DNA of 47,180 nt from an uncultured Alsobacter sp. (GCF_945952055.1 NZ_CAMFHB010000049.1:1-47180), one strand, 5' to 3'. Counted from the stretch's first letter, positions 27,325 to 36,572 are shown. The notes: generated from the sequence alone by a model not told the origin. Translations and numbers: made by a program.

Positions 27325-27366
27325 GCCGCCGCGGGATCCGAAACGGATCGCGGCGGCTTTTGCTTT
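27325..27366 (+). terminator. Rho-independent terminator after ydcH paralogue 2
   Basis: GCCGCCGC..GATCCG (27325-27340) pairs with CGGATCGCGGCGGC (27344-27357) around an AAA loop with a two-base bulge, followed by TTTTGCTTT. Confidence 0.85.
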
Positions 27367-27537
27367 CAGGGGCCGGCGCCCGAATCGACGCAGCCCCGGC
27401 GGGCCACGGGCACCGAATCCGCCGACGCAAACCGCCGCCCCGATGCGGCCATCGTGGTTGTGCATAGGCTCGCGGCGTCCCATGTGGTAGACGCAGCGCC
27501 GGGCGCGATGCCCGCACCACACACCAGACGGCCGCCA

Positions 27538-28788
27538 ATGACCACCGCTCCCCTCGACATGCCGCGTCCCGCGGCGCCGCACGCCATGACGCAGGCCGAG
27601 CCAGGTCGCCTTCCGTCGCTCGTGGGCCTCACGCGCGCCGGCCTGGGTGAAGCGCTGCTGGCCGCCGGCGTACCCGAGCGCGAGATCCGCATGCGCGTCG
27701 GGCAGCTCTGGCACTGGATCTATTTCCGCGGCGCAACCTCGTTCGAAGCCATGACCAACGTGGGCAAGGGCCTGCGCGCGACGCTGGCCACCCGCTACAG
27801 CCTCGCCCGCCCGGAGGTCGTGACCGAGCAGGTGTCGGTGGACGGCACGCGCAAATGGCTCATGCGCATGCCGTCGACCGGGCCGCACGACCGCGGCGCG
27901 GAAATCGAGGCCGTCTACATCCCCGAGTCCGATCGCGGCACGCTGTGCGTCTCGTCCCAGGTGGGCTGCACGCTGACCTGCACGTTCTGCCACACCGGCA
28001 CGCAGAAGCTCGTCCGCAACCTGTCGGCCGCCGAGATCGTCGCCCAGCTCATCGTGGCGCGCGATCGCCTGGGCGACTGGCCGGGCGGCGTCCGCCCCAC
28101 CGACGGCCTCGTGCCGGATGCCGAGCGGGCGGTGTCCAACATCGTCTTCATGGGCATGGGCGAGCCGCTCTACAATTTCGAGAACGTCCGCGACGCCACC
28201 GAGGTCCTGTCGGACGGGGAGGGGCTTTCGCTGTCGCGGCGCCGGATCACGCTGTCGACGTCCGGCGTGGTGCCGATGATCGAGCGGGCGGGCGACGAGA
28301 TCGGCTCGATGCTCGCCATCTCGCTGCATGCCGTGCGCGACGAACTGCGCAACGAACTCGTGCCGCTCAACAAGAAATATCCGATCGCGGACCTGCTCGA
28401 CGCCTGCCGGAACTATCCCGGCCTGTCCAACGCGCGCCGCATCACCTTCGAATACGTGATGCTCAAGGGCGTCAACGACAGCCTGGCGGAAGCGCGCGAA
28501 CTGGTGCGGCTCCTGAAGGGCATCCCGGCCAAGATCAACCTCATCCCCTTCAATCCCTGGCCGGGCACGCGCTACGAATGCTCCGACTGGGACCAGATCG
28601 AGGCCTTCTCGGAGGTGGTGTTCAGGGCCGGCTACGCATCGCCCGTCCGCACCCCGCGCGGGCGCGACATCCTGGCGGCGTGCGGGCAGCTGAAGAGCGA
28701 GACCGAGAAGCTGCGGGCCCGCGCCCGCCTCATGCTGGAGAGCGGCATCGGCGCCGAAGGCTTCTTCATGGGCGCGAGCGACGACTGA
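27538..28788 (+). CDS. rlmN: Dual-specificity 23S rRNA/tRNA adenine-C2 methyltransferase RlmN
   Basis: A 416-residue radical-SAM methyltransferase that methylates C2 of A2503 in 23S rRNA and A37 in some tRNAs. The iron-sulfur motif CTLTCTFC follows VSSQVG, and [17 protein letters not shown] is the SAM-binding GMGEP segment. The C-terminal catalytic Cys is in [12 protein letters not shown], where the E. coli enzyme has Cys355. The N-terminal ~20 residues before the conserved part are variable and Pro/Ala-rich, so the exact start is less certain; ATG 27538 is the last reasonable one. Confidence 0.96.
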   Translation: MTTAPLDMPRPAAPHAMTQAEPGRLPSLVGLTRAGLGEALLAAGVPEREIRMRVGQLWHWIYFRGATSFEAMTNVGKGLRATLATRYSLARPEVVTEQVSVDGTRKWLMRMPSTGPHDRGAEIEAVYIPESDRGTLCVSSQVGCTLTCTFCHTGTQKLVRNLSAAEIVAQLIVARDRLGDWPGGVRPTDGLVPDAERAVSNIVFMGMGEPLYNFENVRDATEVLSDGEGLSLSRRRITLSTSGVVPMIERAGDEIGSMLAISLHAVRDELRNELVPLNKKYPIADLLDACRNYPGLSNARRITFEYVMLKGVNDSLAEARELVRLLKGIPAKINLIPFNPWPGTRYECSDWDQIEAFSEVVFRAGYASPVRTPRGRDILAACGQLKSETEKLRARARLMLESGIGAEGFFMGASDD

Positions 28789-28793
28789 TCGCC

Positions 28794-29261
28794 ATGCGCC
28801 GCTTCTTCATCGTCATCATCGGCCTCGTCCTCTCCGTGGCGGCCGGCATGCTCTTCCTGGCCATCGGGGGCCTCATGTTCCCGGCCACGCGCGAGATTGC
28901 CGCCGACCTGACGATCACGGGCGTCCTGTCGACCCTCGGCGCGCTGGCCGCGGCCGATTCACCCGACCGCGTCTGGGGCGTGTTCGTGGTGGCGTTCTGG
29001 ACGCTCACGGCAGCACTGCTCGTCCTGCCGCCGGTCCTGACCGGCCTGATCGGCGAGGCGGCGGGCGTGCGCAGCTACGTCTGGTACGCCGGCGGGGCGG
29101 GCTTTCTCACCGCGGCGTTGGCGTGGTGGGGCCACGCGTCGGGCCTCGGCCCCGATCCCAGCGAAATGCGCGTCCTGACGCTTCTCTTCCTGACCGGCGC
29201 CGTCGCGGGCTTCGTGTACTGGCTCGTGGCCGGCAAGGATGCCGGCCGCAGCGTCGCCTGA
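28794..29261 (+). CDS. Hypothetical four-helix integral membrane protein
   Basis: The family is not recognised. The 155-residue product starts 5 bases after the rlmN stop and is probably co-translated with it. Four hydrophobic segments lie near 5-27 (FIVIIGLVLSVAAGMLFLAI), 60-85, 96-115 and 130-148, joined by short loops, with a charged C-terminus GKDAGRSVA. No signature residues point to transport or catalysis. Proteins of this type commonly trail rlmN in Hyphomicrobiales, but I know of no function. Confidence 0.82.
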   Translation: MRRFFIVIIGLVLSVAAGMLFLAIGGLMFPATREIAADLTITGVLSTLGALAAADSPDRVWGVFVVAFWTLTAALLVLPPVLTGLIGEAAGVRSYVWYAGGAGFLTAALAWWGHASGLGPDPSEMRVLTLLFLTGAVAGFVYWLVAGKDAGRSVA

Positions 29262-29360
29262 TCCGCCAGCCTCCACCCCCCGTGGCGGGCCCGTCTCGAC
29301 ACGCCTTGACGCAGCGCGCGGCTTGGCGTTGATCTGCCATCCGATTTCCCGGGAGGTCCC

Positions 29361-30161
29361 ATGATCCGCTCGCCCCTGATGACCGTGACGGTCGACGCCG
29401 TGATGAAGGCCGCCAAGGGTCTGCGCCGCGACTTCGGCGAGATCGAGAACCTGCAGGTCTCGCGCAAGGGACCCGGCGATTTCGTGTCGGCGGCCGACAA
29501 GAAGGCCGAGAAGGTCCTCCACGAGGCTCTGCTGAAGGCGCGGCCCGACTACGGCTTCGTGATGGAGGAAAGCGGCATCGTGGAGGGCAAGGACCCGGCC
29601 CACCGCTGGCACATCGATCCGCTGGACGGGACCACCAACTTTCTCCACGGCCTGCCGCACTGGGCGATCTCGGTCGCGCTGGAGCGCGAGGGCACCATCG
29701 TCGCGGGCGTCATCTACGACGTCGCCAAGGACGAGCTCTTCATCGCCGAGCGCGGCAAGGGCGCCTTCCTCAACAACAAGCGGATGCGCGTCTCGGGCCG
29801 CACCGACGTGGTGGACTGCGTCGTCGCCACGGGCATTCCCTCGATCGGGCGGCGGGACCATCCCGGCTACCTGAAGCAGCTGCGCCTGGTGATGATGCAG
29901 ACCTCGGGCGTGCGCCGCTTCGGCTCCGCCGCGCTGGACCTCGCCTATGTGGCGGCCGGCCGGTACGACGCCTATTGGGAGCAGGGCCTGAACTCGTGGG
30001 ACATGGCCGCGGGCGCCCTCATGGTTCGCGAGGCCGGCGGCTTCGTGGGCGATGCCTACGGCAAGGACGAGGTGCTGGGCGCCGACACCATCGTGGCGGG
30101 CAACGAGACCATGCACCGGGCCCTCCTCGCCATGCTCAAGGAGGCCCGGTCTCAGGCCTGA
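29361..30161 (+). CDS. suhB: Inositol monophosphatase family protein (SuhB-like)
   Basis: A 266-residue Mg-dependent phosphatase of the inositol monophosphatase family. Motif 1 is IDPLDGTTNFLHG (metal-binding Asp pair), preceded by the Glu in MEESG. Motif 2 is WDMAAGALMVREAGG. FVSAADKKAE is also typical. SuhB proteins hydrolyse inositol-1-phosphate and in E. coli also join rRNA antitermination complexes; which role applies here is open. GGGAGG lies just upstream of the ATG. It stands between the rlmN pair and the MotA-like pair. Confidence 0.94.
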   Translation: MIRSPLMTVTVDAVMKAAKGLRRDFGEIENLQVSRKGPGDFVSAADKKAEKVLHEALLKARPDYGFVMEESGIVEGKDPAHRWHIDPLDGTTNFLHGLPHWAISVALEREGTIVAGVIYDVAKDELFIAERGKGAFLNNKRMRVSGRTDVVDCVVATGIPSIGRRDHPGYLKQLRLVMMQTSGVRRFGSAALDLAYVAAGRYDAYWEQGLNSWDMAAGALMVREAGGFVGDAYGKDEVLGADTIVAGNETMHRALLAMLKEARSQA

Positions 30162-30261
30162 CCGGGCCGAGCCTGCCGGATCGCAAGACCTTTTCGGTCG
30201 TTACGCTTGATTGCCGCGGGCCGGGCGGCGAACATGGCTAGACCGCAGGCACGTGAGTCTC

Positions 30262-31227
30262 ATGGCGACGATTCTCGACACGCACCGCCTCTCGACACCG
30301 CGCATCTACCTGGTGCGCATGCTGGTGTTCGTGATCCTGTCCGGATTGCTCGCCACGATCCTCTATCGGTCCATCGTGGTCGCGTTCTTCGCCAATCCCG
30401 GCCTCAACGGCGTGATCGTCGCCGTGCTCGGCATCGGCATCATCCTGGCGTTCCGGCAGGTGATCCGGCTGTTCCGCGAGGTCCGCTGGGTCAATGCCTT
30501 CCGGATGGCGGAGCCGGGCCTCGTGCCCCAGCAGCCGCCCGTGCTGCTGATGCCGATGGCCACGCTGCTTTCGAAGGGGCGCGCCGGCATCTCCACCCTC
30601 ACGCTGCGCTCGATCCTGGATTCGGTGGGGGTCCGCCTCGACGAATCGCGCGACATCAGCCGCTACCTTACCGGCTTGCTCGTGTTCCTCGGCCTGCTCG
30701 GCACCTTCTGGGGTCTGCTCGAGACGGTCTCGTCGGTCGGCAAGGTCATCGAGACCATGAAGTCGGGGGCCGATGCCGCCAACATGTTCGAGGACCTGAA
30801 GCGGGGCCTCGCCGCGCCGCTGGCCGGCATGGGCATCTCCTTCTCGTCCTCGCTGTTCGGCCTCGCCGGCTCGCTGGTGCTGGGCTTCCTCGACCTGCAG
30901 GCGGGCCAGGCCCAGAACCGCTTCTACAGCGAGCTCGAGGACTGGCTGTCCACCATCGTCACCGAGAGCGGTGCCGAGCTTCTCCCGCCCGGCGAGATGG
31001 GCCAGGACCTGCGGGCCACGCTCGAACGGCTCGCCTCGGCCACCGAGGGCGTCGGCAGCCGCTCCACCAACGCGGCTCTCGCCAACCTGGCGGAAGGCAT
31101 CCAGGCGCTCGTCCACCACATGCGCAGCGAGCAGCAGCTCATCCGTGACTGGGTCGAGGCCCAGGCGGCGCGCGAAGTCGAACTCAAGCGCACGCTCGAC
31201 CGGCTCGCCGGGGGACCCGGCTCGTGA
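30262..31227 (+). CDS. MotA/TolQ/ExbB-family proton-channel protein
   Basis: A 321-residue inner-membrane protein. Membrane segments lie near 18-42, 50-70, about 135-155 (YLTGLLVFLGLLGTFWGLLE) and 182-205 (GMGISFSSSLFGLAGSLVLG). GLLGTFWGLLETV and the second conserved helix match MotA/TolQ-type channel helices. The C-terminal ~90 residues are a cytoplasmic helical tail. With the next gene it forms a two-component proton-driven stator outside flagellar and tol clusters. A pair like this is conserved in Hyphomicrobiales, and its mechanical output is not known to me. The stop codon overlaps the next start in GTGA. Confidence 0.9.
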   Translation: MATILDTHRLSTPRIYLVRMLVFVILSGLLATILYRSIVVAFFANPGLNGVIVAVLGIGIILAFRQVIRLFREVRWVNAFRMAEPGLVPQQPPVLLMPMATLLSKGRAGISTLTLRSILDSVGVRLDESRDISRYLTGLLVFLGLLGTFWGLLETVSSVGKVIETMKSGADAANMFEDLKRGLAAPLAGMGISFSSSLFGLAGSLVLGFLDLQAGQAQNRFYSELEDWLSTIVTESGAELLPPGEMGQDLRATLERLASATEGVGSRSTNAALANLAEGIQALVHHMRSEQQLIRDWVEAQAAREVELKRTLDRLAGGPGS

Positions 31228-32255
31228 TCGGTTCGCGCGGGCGGCGGTCCTGGCGCGGGGTCGACTACTGGCCCGGCTTCGTCGACGCGCTCTCGACGCT
31301 GGTCCTGTCGATCGTCTTCCTGCTGTCGGTCTTCATGCTGGCGCAGTTCTTCCTCAGCCAGCAGGTGACCGACAAGGACACCGCGCTGACCAGGCTCACG
31401 CGCCAGCTCGCCGAGCTGAACGACCTGCTCGCGCTCGAGAAGATCAACCGCAAGACCCTCGAGGACAATCTCTCGCTGCTCTCCGACACGCTGAAGAGCA
31501 CCGAGGCGGACAAGACGCGCCTGCAGGGCCTGCTGGACAGCAGCGCCGCCAGCGCCGCCAGCGCCGGCGGCCAGGCCGCCGCCGTGGTCAAGCAGCTCGA
31601 CGCAGAGAAGCAGGTCTCGGCCCGCGCCCTGGCCCAGGTCGAGATCCTCAACCAGCAGATCGCCGCGCTGCGCCGCCAGCTCGCCGCGCTGGAGAGCGCG
31701 CTGGATGCGTCCGAGCAGCGCGACCGGGAATCCCAGGCGCGCATCGCCGATCTCGGCTCGCGGCTGAACGTGGCGCTCGCCCAGAAGGTCCAGGAGCTCG
31801 CACGCTATCGCAGCGAGTTCTTCGGCCGGCTGCGCACGCTTCTCGGCAACCGCTCGGACATCCGCGTGGTGGGCGACCGCTTCGTGTTCCAGTCGGAGGT
31901 GCTGTTCGACGTGGGGCAGGCCGGCGTCAATCCGGCCGGGCAGGCCGAGCTCGACAGGCTCGCCAGCGCGCTCGTCGATCTCGACAAGGAGATCCCGGCC
32001 GACATCCCGTGGGTGCTGCGCGTCGACGGGCACACGGACAAGCGTCCCCTCTCGGGCCAGGGCCAGTTCAAGTCGAACTGGGACCTGTCCGCGGCCCGCG
32101 CCATCTCCGTCGTGCGCTACATGGTCGACAAGGGCGTCCCGCCCCAGCGGCTGGTCGCGGCCGGCTTCGGCGAGTTCCAGCCCCTCGAGCTGGGCGACAG
32201 CGACGAGGCCCTGCGCCGCAACCGCCGCATCGAGCTCAAGCTGACCGAACGGTGA
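31224..32255 (+). CDS. MotB/OmpA-like peptidoglycan-binding stator partner
   Basis: A 343-residue bitopic protein. The N-terminus has one membrane helix at about 20-45 (DALSTLVLSIVFLLSVFMLA), with Asp21 where MotB/TolR carry a proton-carrying Asp. A long coiled coil covers 50-190 with an Ala/Ser linker. The C-terminal OmpA domain (about 200-343) contains VLRVDGHTDKRPL and NRRIELKLTER, so it should anchor to peptidoglycan. The GTG start overlaps the MotA-like stop. The periplasmic coiled coil is much longer than in flagellar MotB, which sets it apart from motility stators. Confidence 0.92.
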   Translation: MIGSRGRRSWRGVDYWPGFVDALSTLVLSIVFLLSVFMLAQFFLSQQVTDKDTALTRLTRQLAELNDLLALEKINRKTLEDNLSLLSDTLKSTEADKTRLQGLLDSSAASAASAGGQAAAVVKQLDAEKQVSARALAQVEILNQQIAALRRQLAALESALDASEQRDRESQARIADLGSRLNVALAQKVQELARYRSEFFGRLRTLLGNRSDIRVVGDRFVFQSEVLFDVGQAGVNPAGQAELDRLASALVDLDKEIPADIPWVLRVDGHTDKRPLSGQGQFKSNWDLSAARAISVVRYMVDKGVPPQRLVAAGFGEFQPLELGDSDEALRRNRRIELKLTER

Positions 32256-32704
32256 GCGCGCCCGTCACGCTGCGCGACCTGCGCGAAGGTGACTTCGGTG
32301 CCATCCTGGATCTGTGGACGGCGGGCTGGTCGCGCACGTTGCCCGACACCGACTTCGCCGCGCGCCGCCCGTGGATGGACGAGCGCCTGCGCCAGCACCT
32401 GGCCGAGGGCGCCGTCGCCCGCGGCATGGAGCGGGAAGGCCGTCTGGTCGGGTTCGTGGTGGTCAATCCGGTGACGGGCTACCTGGACCAGATTGCCGTG
32501 GCACCGGATGCCTGGGGCAGCGGGCTGGCCCGGGCGCTTCTCGACGAGGCGCGGCGGATCTCCCCTGCGGGTCTCGGCCTCCACGTCAACCAGAACAACC
32601 CCCGCGCCGTCCGCTTCTACGAGCGCGAGGGTTTCGTGCGCGTGGGCGAGGGCCTCAACCCGCGCTCGGGCCTGCCCATCTGGGAGTACCGCTGGACGCC
32701 GTGA
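32252..32704 (+). CDS. GNAT family N-acetyltransferase
   Basis: A 150-residue single-domain GNAT. LRDLREGDFGAILDLW is the N-terminal helix, YLDQIAVAPDAWGSGLARAL carries the acetyl-CoA-binding motif A (Q/R-x-x-G-x-G/A variant), and HVNQNNPRAVRFYEREGFV is motif B. The substrate cannot be read. The GTG start overlaps the preceding stop in GTGA, making a three-gene translationally coupled operon with the stator pair. That is unusual for a GNAT and suggests a link worth testing. Confidence 0.9.
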   Translation: MSAPVTLRDLREGDFGAILDLWTAGWSRTLPDTDFAARRPWMDERLRQHLAEGAVARGMEREGRLVGFVVVNPVTGYLDQIAVAPDAWGSGLARALLDEARRISPAGLGLHVNQNNPRAVRFYEREGFVRVGEGLNPRSGLPIWEYRWTP

Positions 32705-32739
32705 GGCGCCTGCGGGCAGGTCCTGGAGGCCGTGCGGCC

Positions 32740-34608
32740 CTACTCCGCCGCCCGCTCCATCCCCAGCGCGGCCGCCCCGGCCTCGAACTGCAGTCGCGCC
32801 AGGCGGGCGTACAGGCCACCCGCGTTGACCAGGGTGGCGTGGGTGCCTTCCTCGACGATGCGCCCGCCGTCCATCACCAGGATGCGGTCGGCCTTGAGCA
32901 CGGTGGCGAGGCGGTGGGCGATGACGATGGTCGTGCGGCCCTCCATGAGCCGGTCCAGAGCCTCCTGGACCAGGGTCTCGCTCTCGGCGTCGAGCGCCGA
33001 GGTCGCCTCGTCGAGGAGCAGGATCGGAGCGTCGCGCAGGATGGCCCGCGCGATCGCGAGCCGCTGGCGCTGGCCCCCGGACAGGGTCACGCCGCGCTCG
33101 CCGATCCGCGACCCGTAGCCCTGCGGCAGCGCGCGGATGAAGCCGTCTGCGGCGGCCAGCTCGGCGGCCTTCTGCACCTCGGCATCGCTGGCGTGTGGCC
33201 GGCCATAGCGGATGTTCTCCTCAACCGTCGCGCCGAACACCACCGGATCCTGCGGCACGAAGGCGATCCGCTCGCGCAGCGCCTGGGGATCGACGTCCGT
33301 CACCGGCAGACCATCGACGACCACCTGCCCCGACTGCGGATCGTAGAAGCGCAGGATGAGCTGGACGATGGTGCTCTTGCCGGCGCCCGATGGCCCGACG
33401 ATGGCCACCCGCTCGCCCGAGGCGACCGAGAAGCTGAGCCGGTGCAGCACCGGATCCTCGGCCCGCGTCGGATAGGCGAAGGTGACGCTCTGAAAGTCCA
33501 CCGTGCCCAGCGCGGGCGTGGGAAGCGGCTTGGGATCGCGCGGCGCGCGGATCTTCGGCTCGATCGACAGGATCTCCGCGATGCGCCCGGCGGCGCCCGC
33601 GGCCGAGCTGACTTCGCTCCAGACCTGCGAGAGTTCGCCCAGCGCCCCGGCGCCGAACACGGCGTAGAGGACGAACTGCGAGAGGCGCCCTGCCGTGATG
33701 CGGTCCGCCATGACGTCCTGCGCGCCGTACCACAGCACGGCCACGACGCTGGCGAAGATGAGGAAGATCGCGACCGCGGTCAGCATGGAGCGGGCCAGCG
33801 TCGCGGCGCGGGCGGTCTCGAAGGCGTCTTCCGCCGCGCGAGCAAAGCGCGCCACGGTGGAACGCTCCGCCGTGAAGGCCTGCATCACGCGGGTGGCGCC
33901 CACGGCCTCGGTGGCGTAGGCGGAGGCGTCCGCCAGCCTGTCCTGGGCGAGGCGCGAGCGCTGGCGCACCGAGCGACCGGAGGCGACCAGCGGCAGCACG
34001 ATGACCGGGATGGCGAGCAGCACGAGGCCGGAGAGCTTCGGGCTGGTGATCACCATCATGACGATGGCGCCGATGAAGAGCACGAGGTTGCGCAGCGCGA
34101 CCGAGGCGCTGGCGCCGAAGGCCGACTTGATCTGCGTGGTGTCGGCGGTGAGCCGGGACACGATCTCGCCGGACTTCACCGTGTCGTAGAAACCGGGGTC
34201 GAGGCGCGTCAGGTGGTCGAAGACCGCGGAGCGCACGTCCGCCATCACCCGCTCGCCCAGCGTCATCACCAGGTAGTAGCGCGCGGCGCTGGCGCAGGCG
34301 AGCACGCCCACGACGGCGATCATGACGCCGAAGTACTGGTCGATCAGGGCGGCCTGGTCGGCCTGGAAGCCGTAGTCGATGATCCGCCGCACGGCCATCG
34401 GGATGATCAGCGTCGCGCCGGAGGCCATGACCAGCGCGATGAGCGCGGCCACGATCCGCCCGCGGTAGCGCAGGGCGTAGGGCAGGAGGGGCAGCAGGGA
34501 CCGCAGGGACGTGCGGTCGGCACGCGCATCGCTCCCGGTGGTCCCGGAGGCGGCGCCGGCCGGGCCGCCCGGGGCGGAAGTGCCGGCGGTAGCGGGGGAA
34601 ACGCTCAT
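32740..34608 (-). CDS. ABC transporter, fused permease/ATPase (MsbA-like)
   Basis: A 622-residue half-transporter. After a 30-residue Gly/Ala-rich variable start, six membrane helices cover about 45-330. The ATPase domain has Walker A GPSGAGKST, the signature LSGGQRQRLAIARA, Walker B ILLLDEATSALD and the switch AHRLATV. It would work as a homodimeric exporter of lipids, peptides or drugs. Homologues with this sequence style lie next to rpmE in many Hyphomicrobiales and are called MsbA-like without a known substrate. It is divergent from rpmE. Confidence 0.93.
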   Translation of the reverse strand: MSVSPATAGTSAPGGPAGAASGTTGSDARADRTSLRSLLPLLPYALRYRGRIVAALIALVMASGATLIIPMAVRRIIDYGFQADQAALIDQYFGVMIAVVGVLACASAARYYLVMTLGERVMADVRSAVFDHLTRLDPGFYDTVKSGEIVSRLTADTTQIKSAFGASASVALRNLVLFIGAIVMMVITSPKLSGLVLLAIPVIVLPLVASGRSVRQRSRLAQDRLADASAYATEAVGATRVMQAFTAERSTVARFARAAEDAFETARAATLARSMLTAVAIFLIFASVVAVLWYGAQDVMADRITAGRLSQFVLYAVFGAGALGELSQVWSEVSSAAGAAGRIAEILSIEPKIRAPRDPKPLPTPALGTVDFQSVTFAYPTRAEDPVLHRLSFSVASGERVAIVGPSGAGKSTIVQLILRFYDPQSGQVVVDGLPVTDVDPQALRERIAFVPQDPVVFGATVEENIRYGRPHASDAEVQKAAELAAADGFIRALPQGYGSRIGERGVTLSGGQRQRLAIARAILRDAPILLLDEATSALDAESETLVQEALDRLMEGRTTIVIAHRLATVLKADRILVMDGGRIVEEGTHATLVNAGGLYARLARLQFEAGAAALGMERAAE

Positions 34609-34756
34609 CGACAGTCCTTCGATCGTGACCCGCCCCTGGGGGCAGGCGCATGCGGCGACTTGTGCCGGATGGCAGGCTGCGCTATAGGGCGCCAACTCAT
34701 CCGATGGGCTCTATAACGCTATCGGGCCGCGACGGCGACCTCGAAGGACTACGATC

Positions 34757-34987
34757 ATGAAGGCTGACATCCATCCCGACTACCACACCATCAAGGTCGT
34801 GATGACGGACGGCACCGAGTTCTTCACGCGCTCCACCTGGGGCAAGGAAGGCGACACGATGCAGCTCGACATCGACTCGAAGTCGCATCCGGCCTGGACC
34901 GGCGGTCAGCAGCAGCTGATGGACCGCGGTGGCCGCCTGTCGCGCTTCAACAACAAGTTCGGCGGCTTCGGGCTCGCCCGCAAGTAA
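34757..34987 (+). CDS. rpmE: 50S ribosomal protein L31
   Basis: A 76-residue L31: [18 protein letters not shown], then [20 protein letters not shown] and [20 protein letters not shown]. The zinc-binding CxxC pair of the C+ form is absent, so this is the zinc-independent C- type common in alphaproteobacteria. It is monocistronic with a strong terminator. Confidence 0.98.
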   Translation: MKADIHPDYHTIKVVMTDGTEFFTRSTWGKEGDTMQLDIDSKSHPAWTGGQQQLMDRGGRLSRFNNKFGGFGLARK

Positions 34988-35034
34988 GCGGCTCCGGCCG
35001 GGCCCGGCCCGGCCGATCCCCTGCCACGACGCAA

Positions 35035-35060
35035 AAAAGCCCCGGCTTGCCGGGGCTTTT
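35035..35060. terminator. Bidirectional terminator between rpmE and rcdA
   Basis: AAAAGCCCCGG and CCGGGGCTTTT are perfect complements around a CTTG loop. Flanking A and T tracts make it work on both strands, ending rpmE (plus) and rcdA (minus). Confidence 0.95.
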
Positions 35061-35085
35061 CGTGTTTCCTGAGCGGCAAAGCCGG

Positions 35086-35607
35086 TCAGCGGCGGAACGC
35101 GCTCTGCAGCATCGCGAGCTGGCGCTCGACCGGGTTCGGCGGCGCCGGCACTTCCTCGGCGCGGCCTTCCATCAGGTCGTCGAGGTGCATCACGCGCGCC
35201 TGCAGGCGCATGGACTGGTTGATCAGGTCCTGCAGCGTCGCCGGCAGGGCCTCCACGGCATCGGGGCCGTTCACGGTGTTCTGATGGGACAGGCGCACCT
35301 TGTCCTTCTGGCGGCGGGCATCGTCGCCCGTCAGCTCTCCCTCGGCCACCGCGCGCTGGAGCAGCAGCCAGGAGGCCACCTGCATGAGGCGCGTGGTCAG
35401 CCGCATGCTCTCGCTGGCATAGGCCAGCGCAAGCATCCGCGGCAGGCCCTTCGACTCGTCGCGGCCGGGACCATCCAGGTAGGCCGCGGTCGCCTCCACG
35501 AGGGCCATGCCCTCGCGGAACAGCGCCCGGAAGGCATCTGACTTCACGAAGGAGTGCGCAAAGGACACGGTGGCGTCGGGCATGGCGTCCGAAACTTCAG
35601 TCTGCAA
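35086..35607 (-). CDS. rcdA: Protease adaptor RcdA (DUF1465 family)
   Basis: A 173-residue helical protein of the DUF1465 family, whose Caulobacter member RcdA helps deliver CtrA to ClpXP at the cell pole. The family core is plain: SDAFRALFREGMALVEATAA YLDG, then LALAYASESMRLTTRLMQVA SWLL and DLINQSMRLQARVMHLDDLM (segments split for length). A TTG at 35607 has GGGAG nine bases upstream. The ATG at 35583 would remove eight residues but has no good ribosome site, so I prefer the TTG. The C-terminal tail is Pro-rich. In related genomes it usually lies near a DUF1192 gene; here that gene is 8 kb away. Confidence 0.88.
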   Translation of the reverse strand: MQTEVSDAMPDATVSFAHSFVKSDAFRALFREGMALVEATAAYLDGPGRDESKGLPRMLALAYASESMRLTTRLMQVASWLLLQRAVAEGELTGDDARRQKDKVRLSHQNTVNGPDAVEALPATLQDLINQSMRLQARVMHLDDLMEGRAEEVPAPPNPVERQLAMLQSAFRR

Positions 35608-35610
35608 GGC

Positions 35611-35734
35611 GATTCACTCCCGACGCGGCAATGGTCCCGTGCGTCTCGTGGTCGGCACGGCACGTGTCTCTCAACGTCTCGACCCTACATCGGGACGCTT
35701 CGTCACGCTTTCGCAACGTCTCGTTAACCCTAAC
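35611..35734. promoter_or_regulatory. Candidate cell-cycle control sites between rcdA and comB
   Basis: The 192-base divergent gap holds GATTC (a GANTC methylation site, 35611-35615) next to the rcdA start and a CGTTAACCCTAAC stretch containing TTAACC (35724-35729). TTAACC resembles a CtrA half-site. Only half-sites are present, so this is tentative. Confidence 0.3.
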
Positions 35735-35799
35735 ACGACGGGCAGCGGTTGTAAGGGTCCTAGGCCGACAGCCCAGGGGCGCAGCAGGAGGGCAGGCGG

Positions 35800-36513
35800 A
35801 TGATCGACTTCACCTGGGGCCCAACGGGCGCCGCGCGGCAAGGGGACGGTCGACGATTGGTTGTGGTCGTCGACGTGCTGAGTTTCAGCACCGCGGCCAG
35901 CGTGGTCGTCGACCGGGGCGGATCCGTCGTGCCCTTCCCCTCGGGCGACCGCTCTGCCGCACGGGCGCTCGCCGCCGAGAGGGGCCTGACGCTGGCCGGG
36001 CGCCGCGACGAGGGCGGCCTCAGCCTGTCGCCCGCGAGCCTCCTGGCCGCGCCCGCCGGAACGCGCCTGCTGCTCCCCTCGCCGAACGGCTCGCGCATCT
36101 GCGCCGAGGCCTCACGCCACGGGGCCACCGTGGCCGTCGGCTGCCTGCGCAACGCCAGTGCCGTGGCCCGCTACGCCCGCGAGCGCTTCGCTGCTCAGGA
36201 CGTCTGCATCGTGGCCGCCGGCGAGCGCTGGCCCGACGCAACCCTGCGACCTGCCATTGAGGACGAACTGGGCGCGGGCGCCATCCTGGACGGGCTGGAA
36301 GGCTCGTTCACGCCGGAGGCCGACCTCGTGCTGAGCACCTACCGCGCCGTGAGGGAGCGGGTGGCCGATCTGGTGAGGTCATCCATCTCGGGGCGTGAAT
36401 TGCGGGATCGGGGTTTTGGCGCGGATGTCGACATGGCGCTCGAGCGCGATGCCAGTCCTGGTGTGCCGATCCTCGTCGACGGCGAACTCGTCGCCGCACG
36501 GACGATCGGCTGA
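35800..36513 (+). CDS. ComB-like 2-phosphosulfolactate phosphatase family protein
   Basis: A 237-residue protein of the ComB family. VVVVDVLSFSTAASVVVDRG, the segment LLLPSPNGSRICAEASRHGA, and VAVGCLRNASAVARYA fit the 2-phosphosulfolactate phosphatase fold. The archaeal founding enzyme makes sulfolactate on the way to coenzyme M. Bacteria without coenzyme M also carry homologues whose substrate is unknown, which probably applies here, since no comA, comC or comDE-like gene is nearby. GGAG lies nine bases before the ATG. It is divergent from rcdA. Confidence 0.85.
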   Translation: MIDFTWGPTGAARQGDGRRLVVVVDVLSFSTAASVVVDRGGSVVPFPSGDRSAARALAAERGLTLAGRRDEGGLSLSPASLLAAPAGTRLLLPSPNGSRICAEASRHGATVAVGCLRNASAVARYARERFAAQDVCIVAAGERWPDATLRPAIEDELGAGAILDGLEGSFTPEADLVLSTYRAVRERVADLVRSSISGRELRDRGFGADVDMALERDASPGVPILVDGELVAARTIG

Positions 36514-36572
36514 GCGCAGCGCATTGCACCGACCGCCGGCCCGGGGCCACCTCGCCGACGCGCAACGCAAAG

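Noticed and set aside
30262-32255. ZorA/ZorB of a Zorya anti-phage system
   Set aside because: The MotA/MotB-like pair recalls ZorAB, but no ZorC, ZorD or ZorE-type helicase or nuclease gene is near, and the third gene is a GNAT. A chromosomal envelope stator is more likely.
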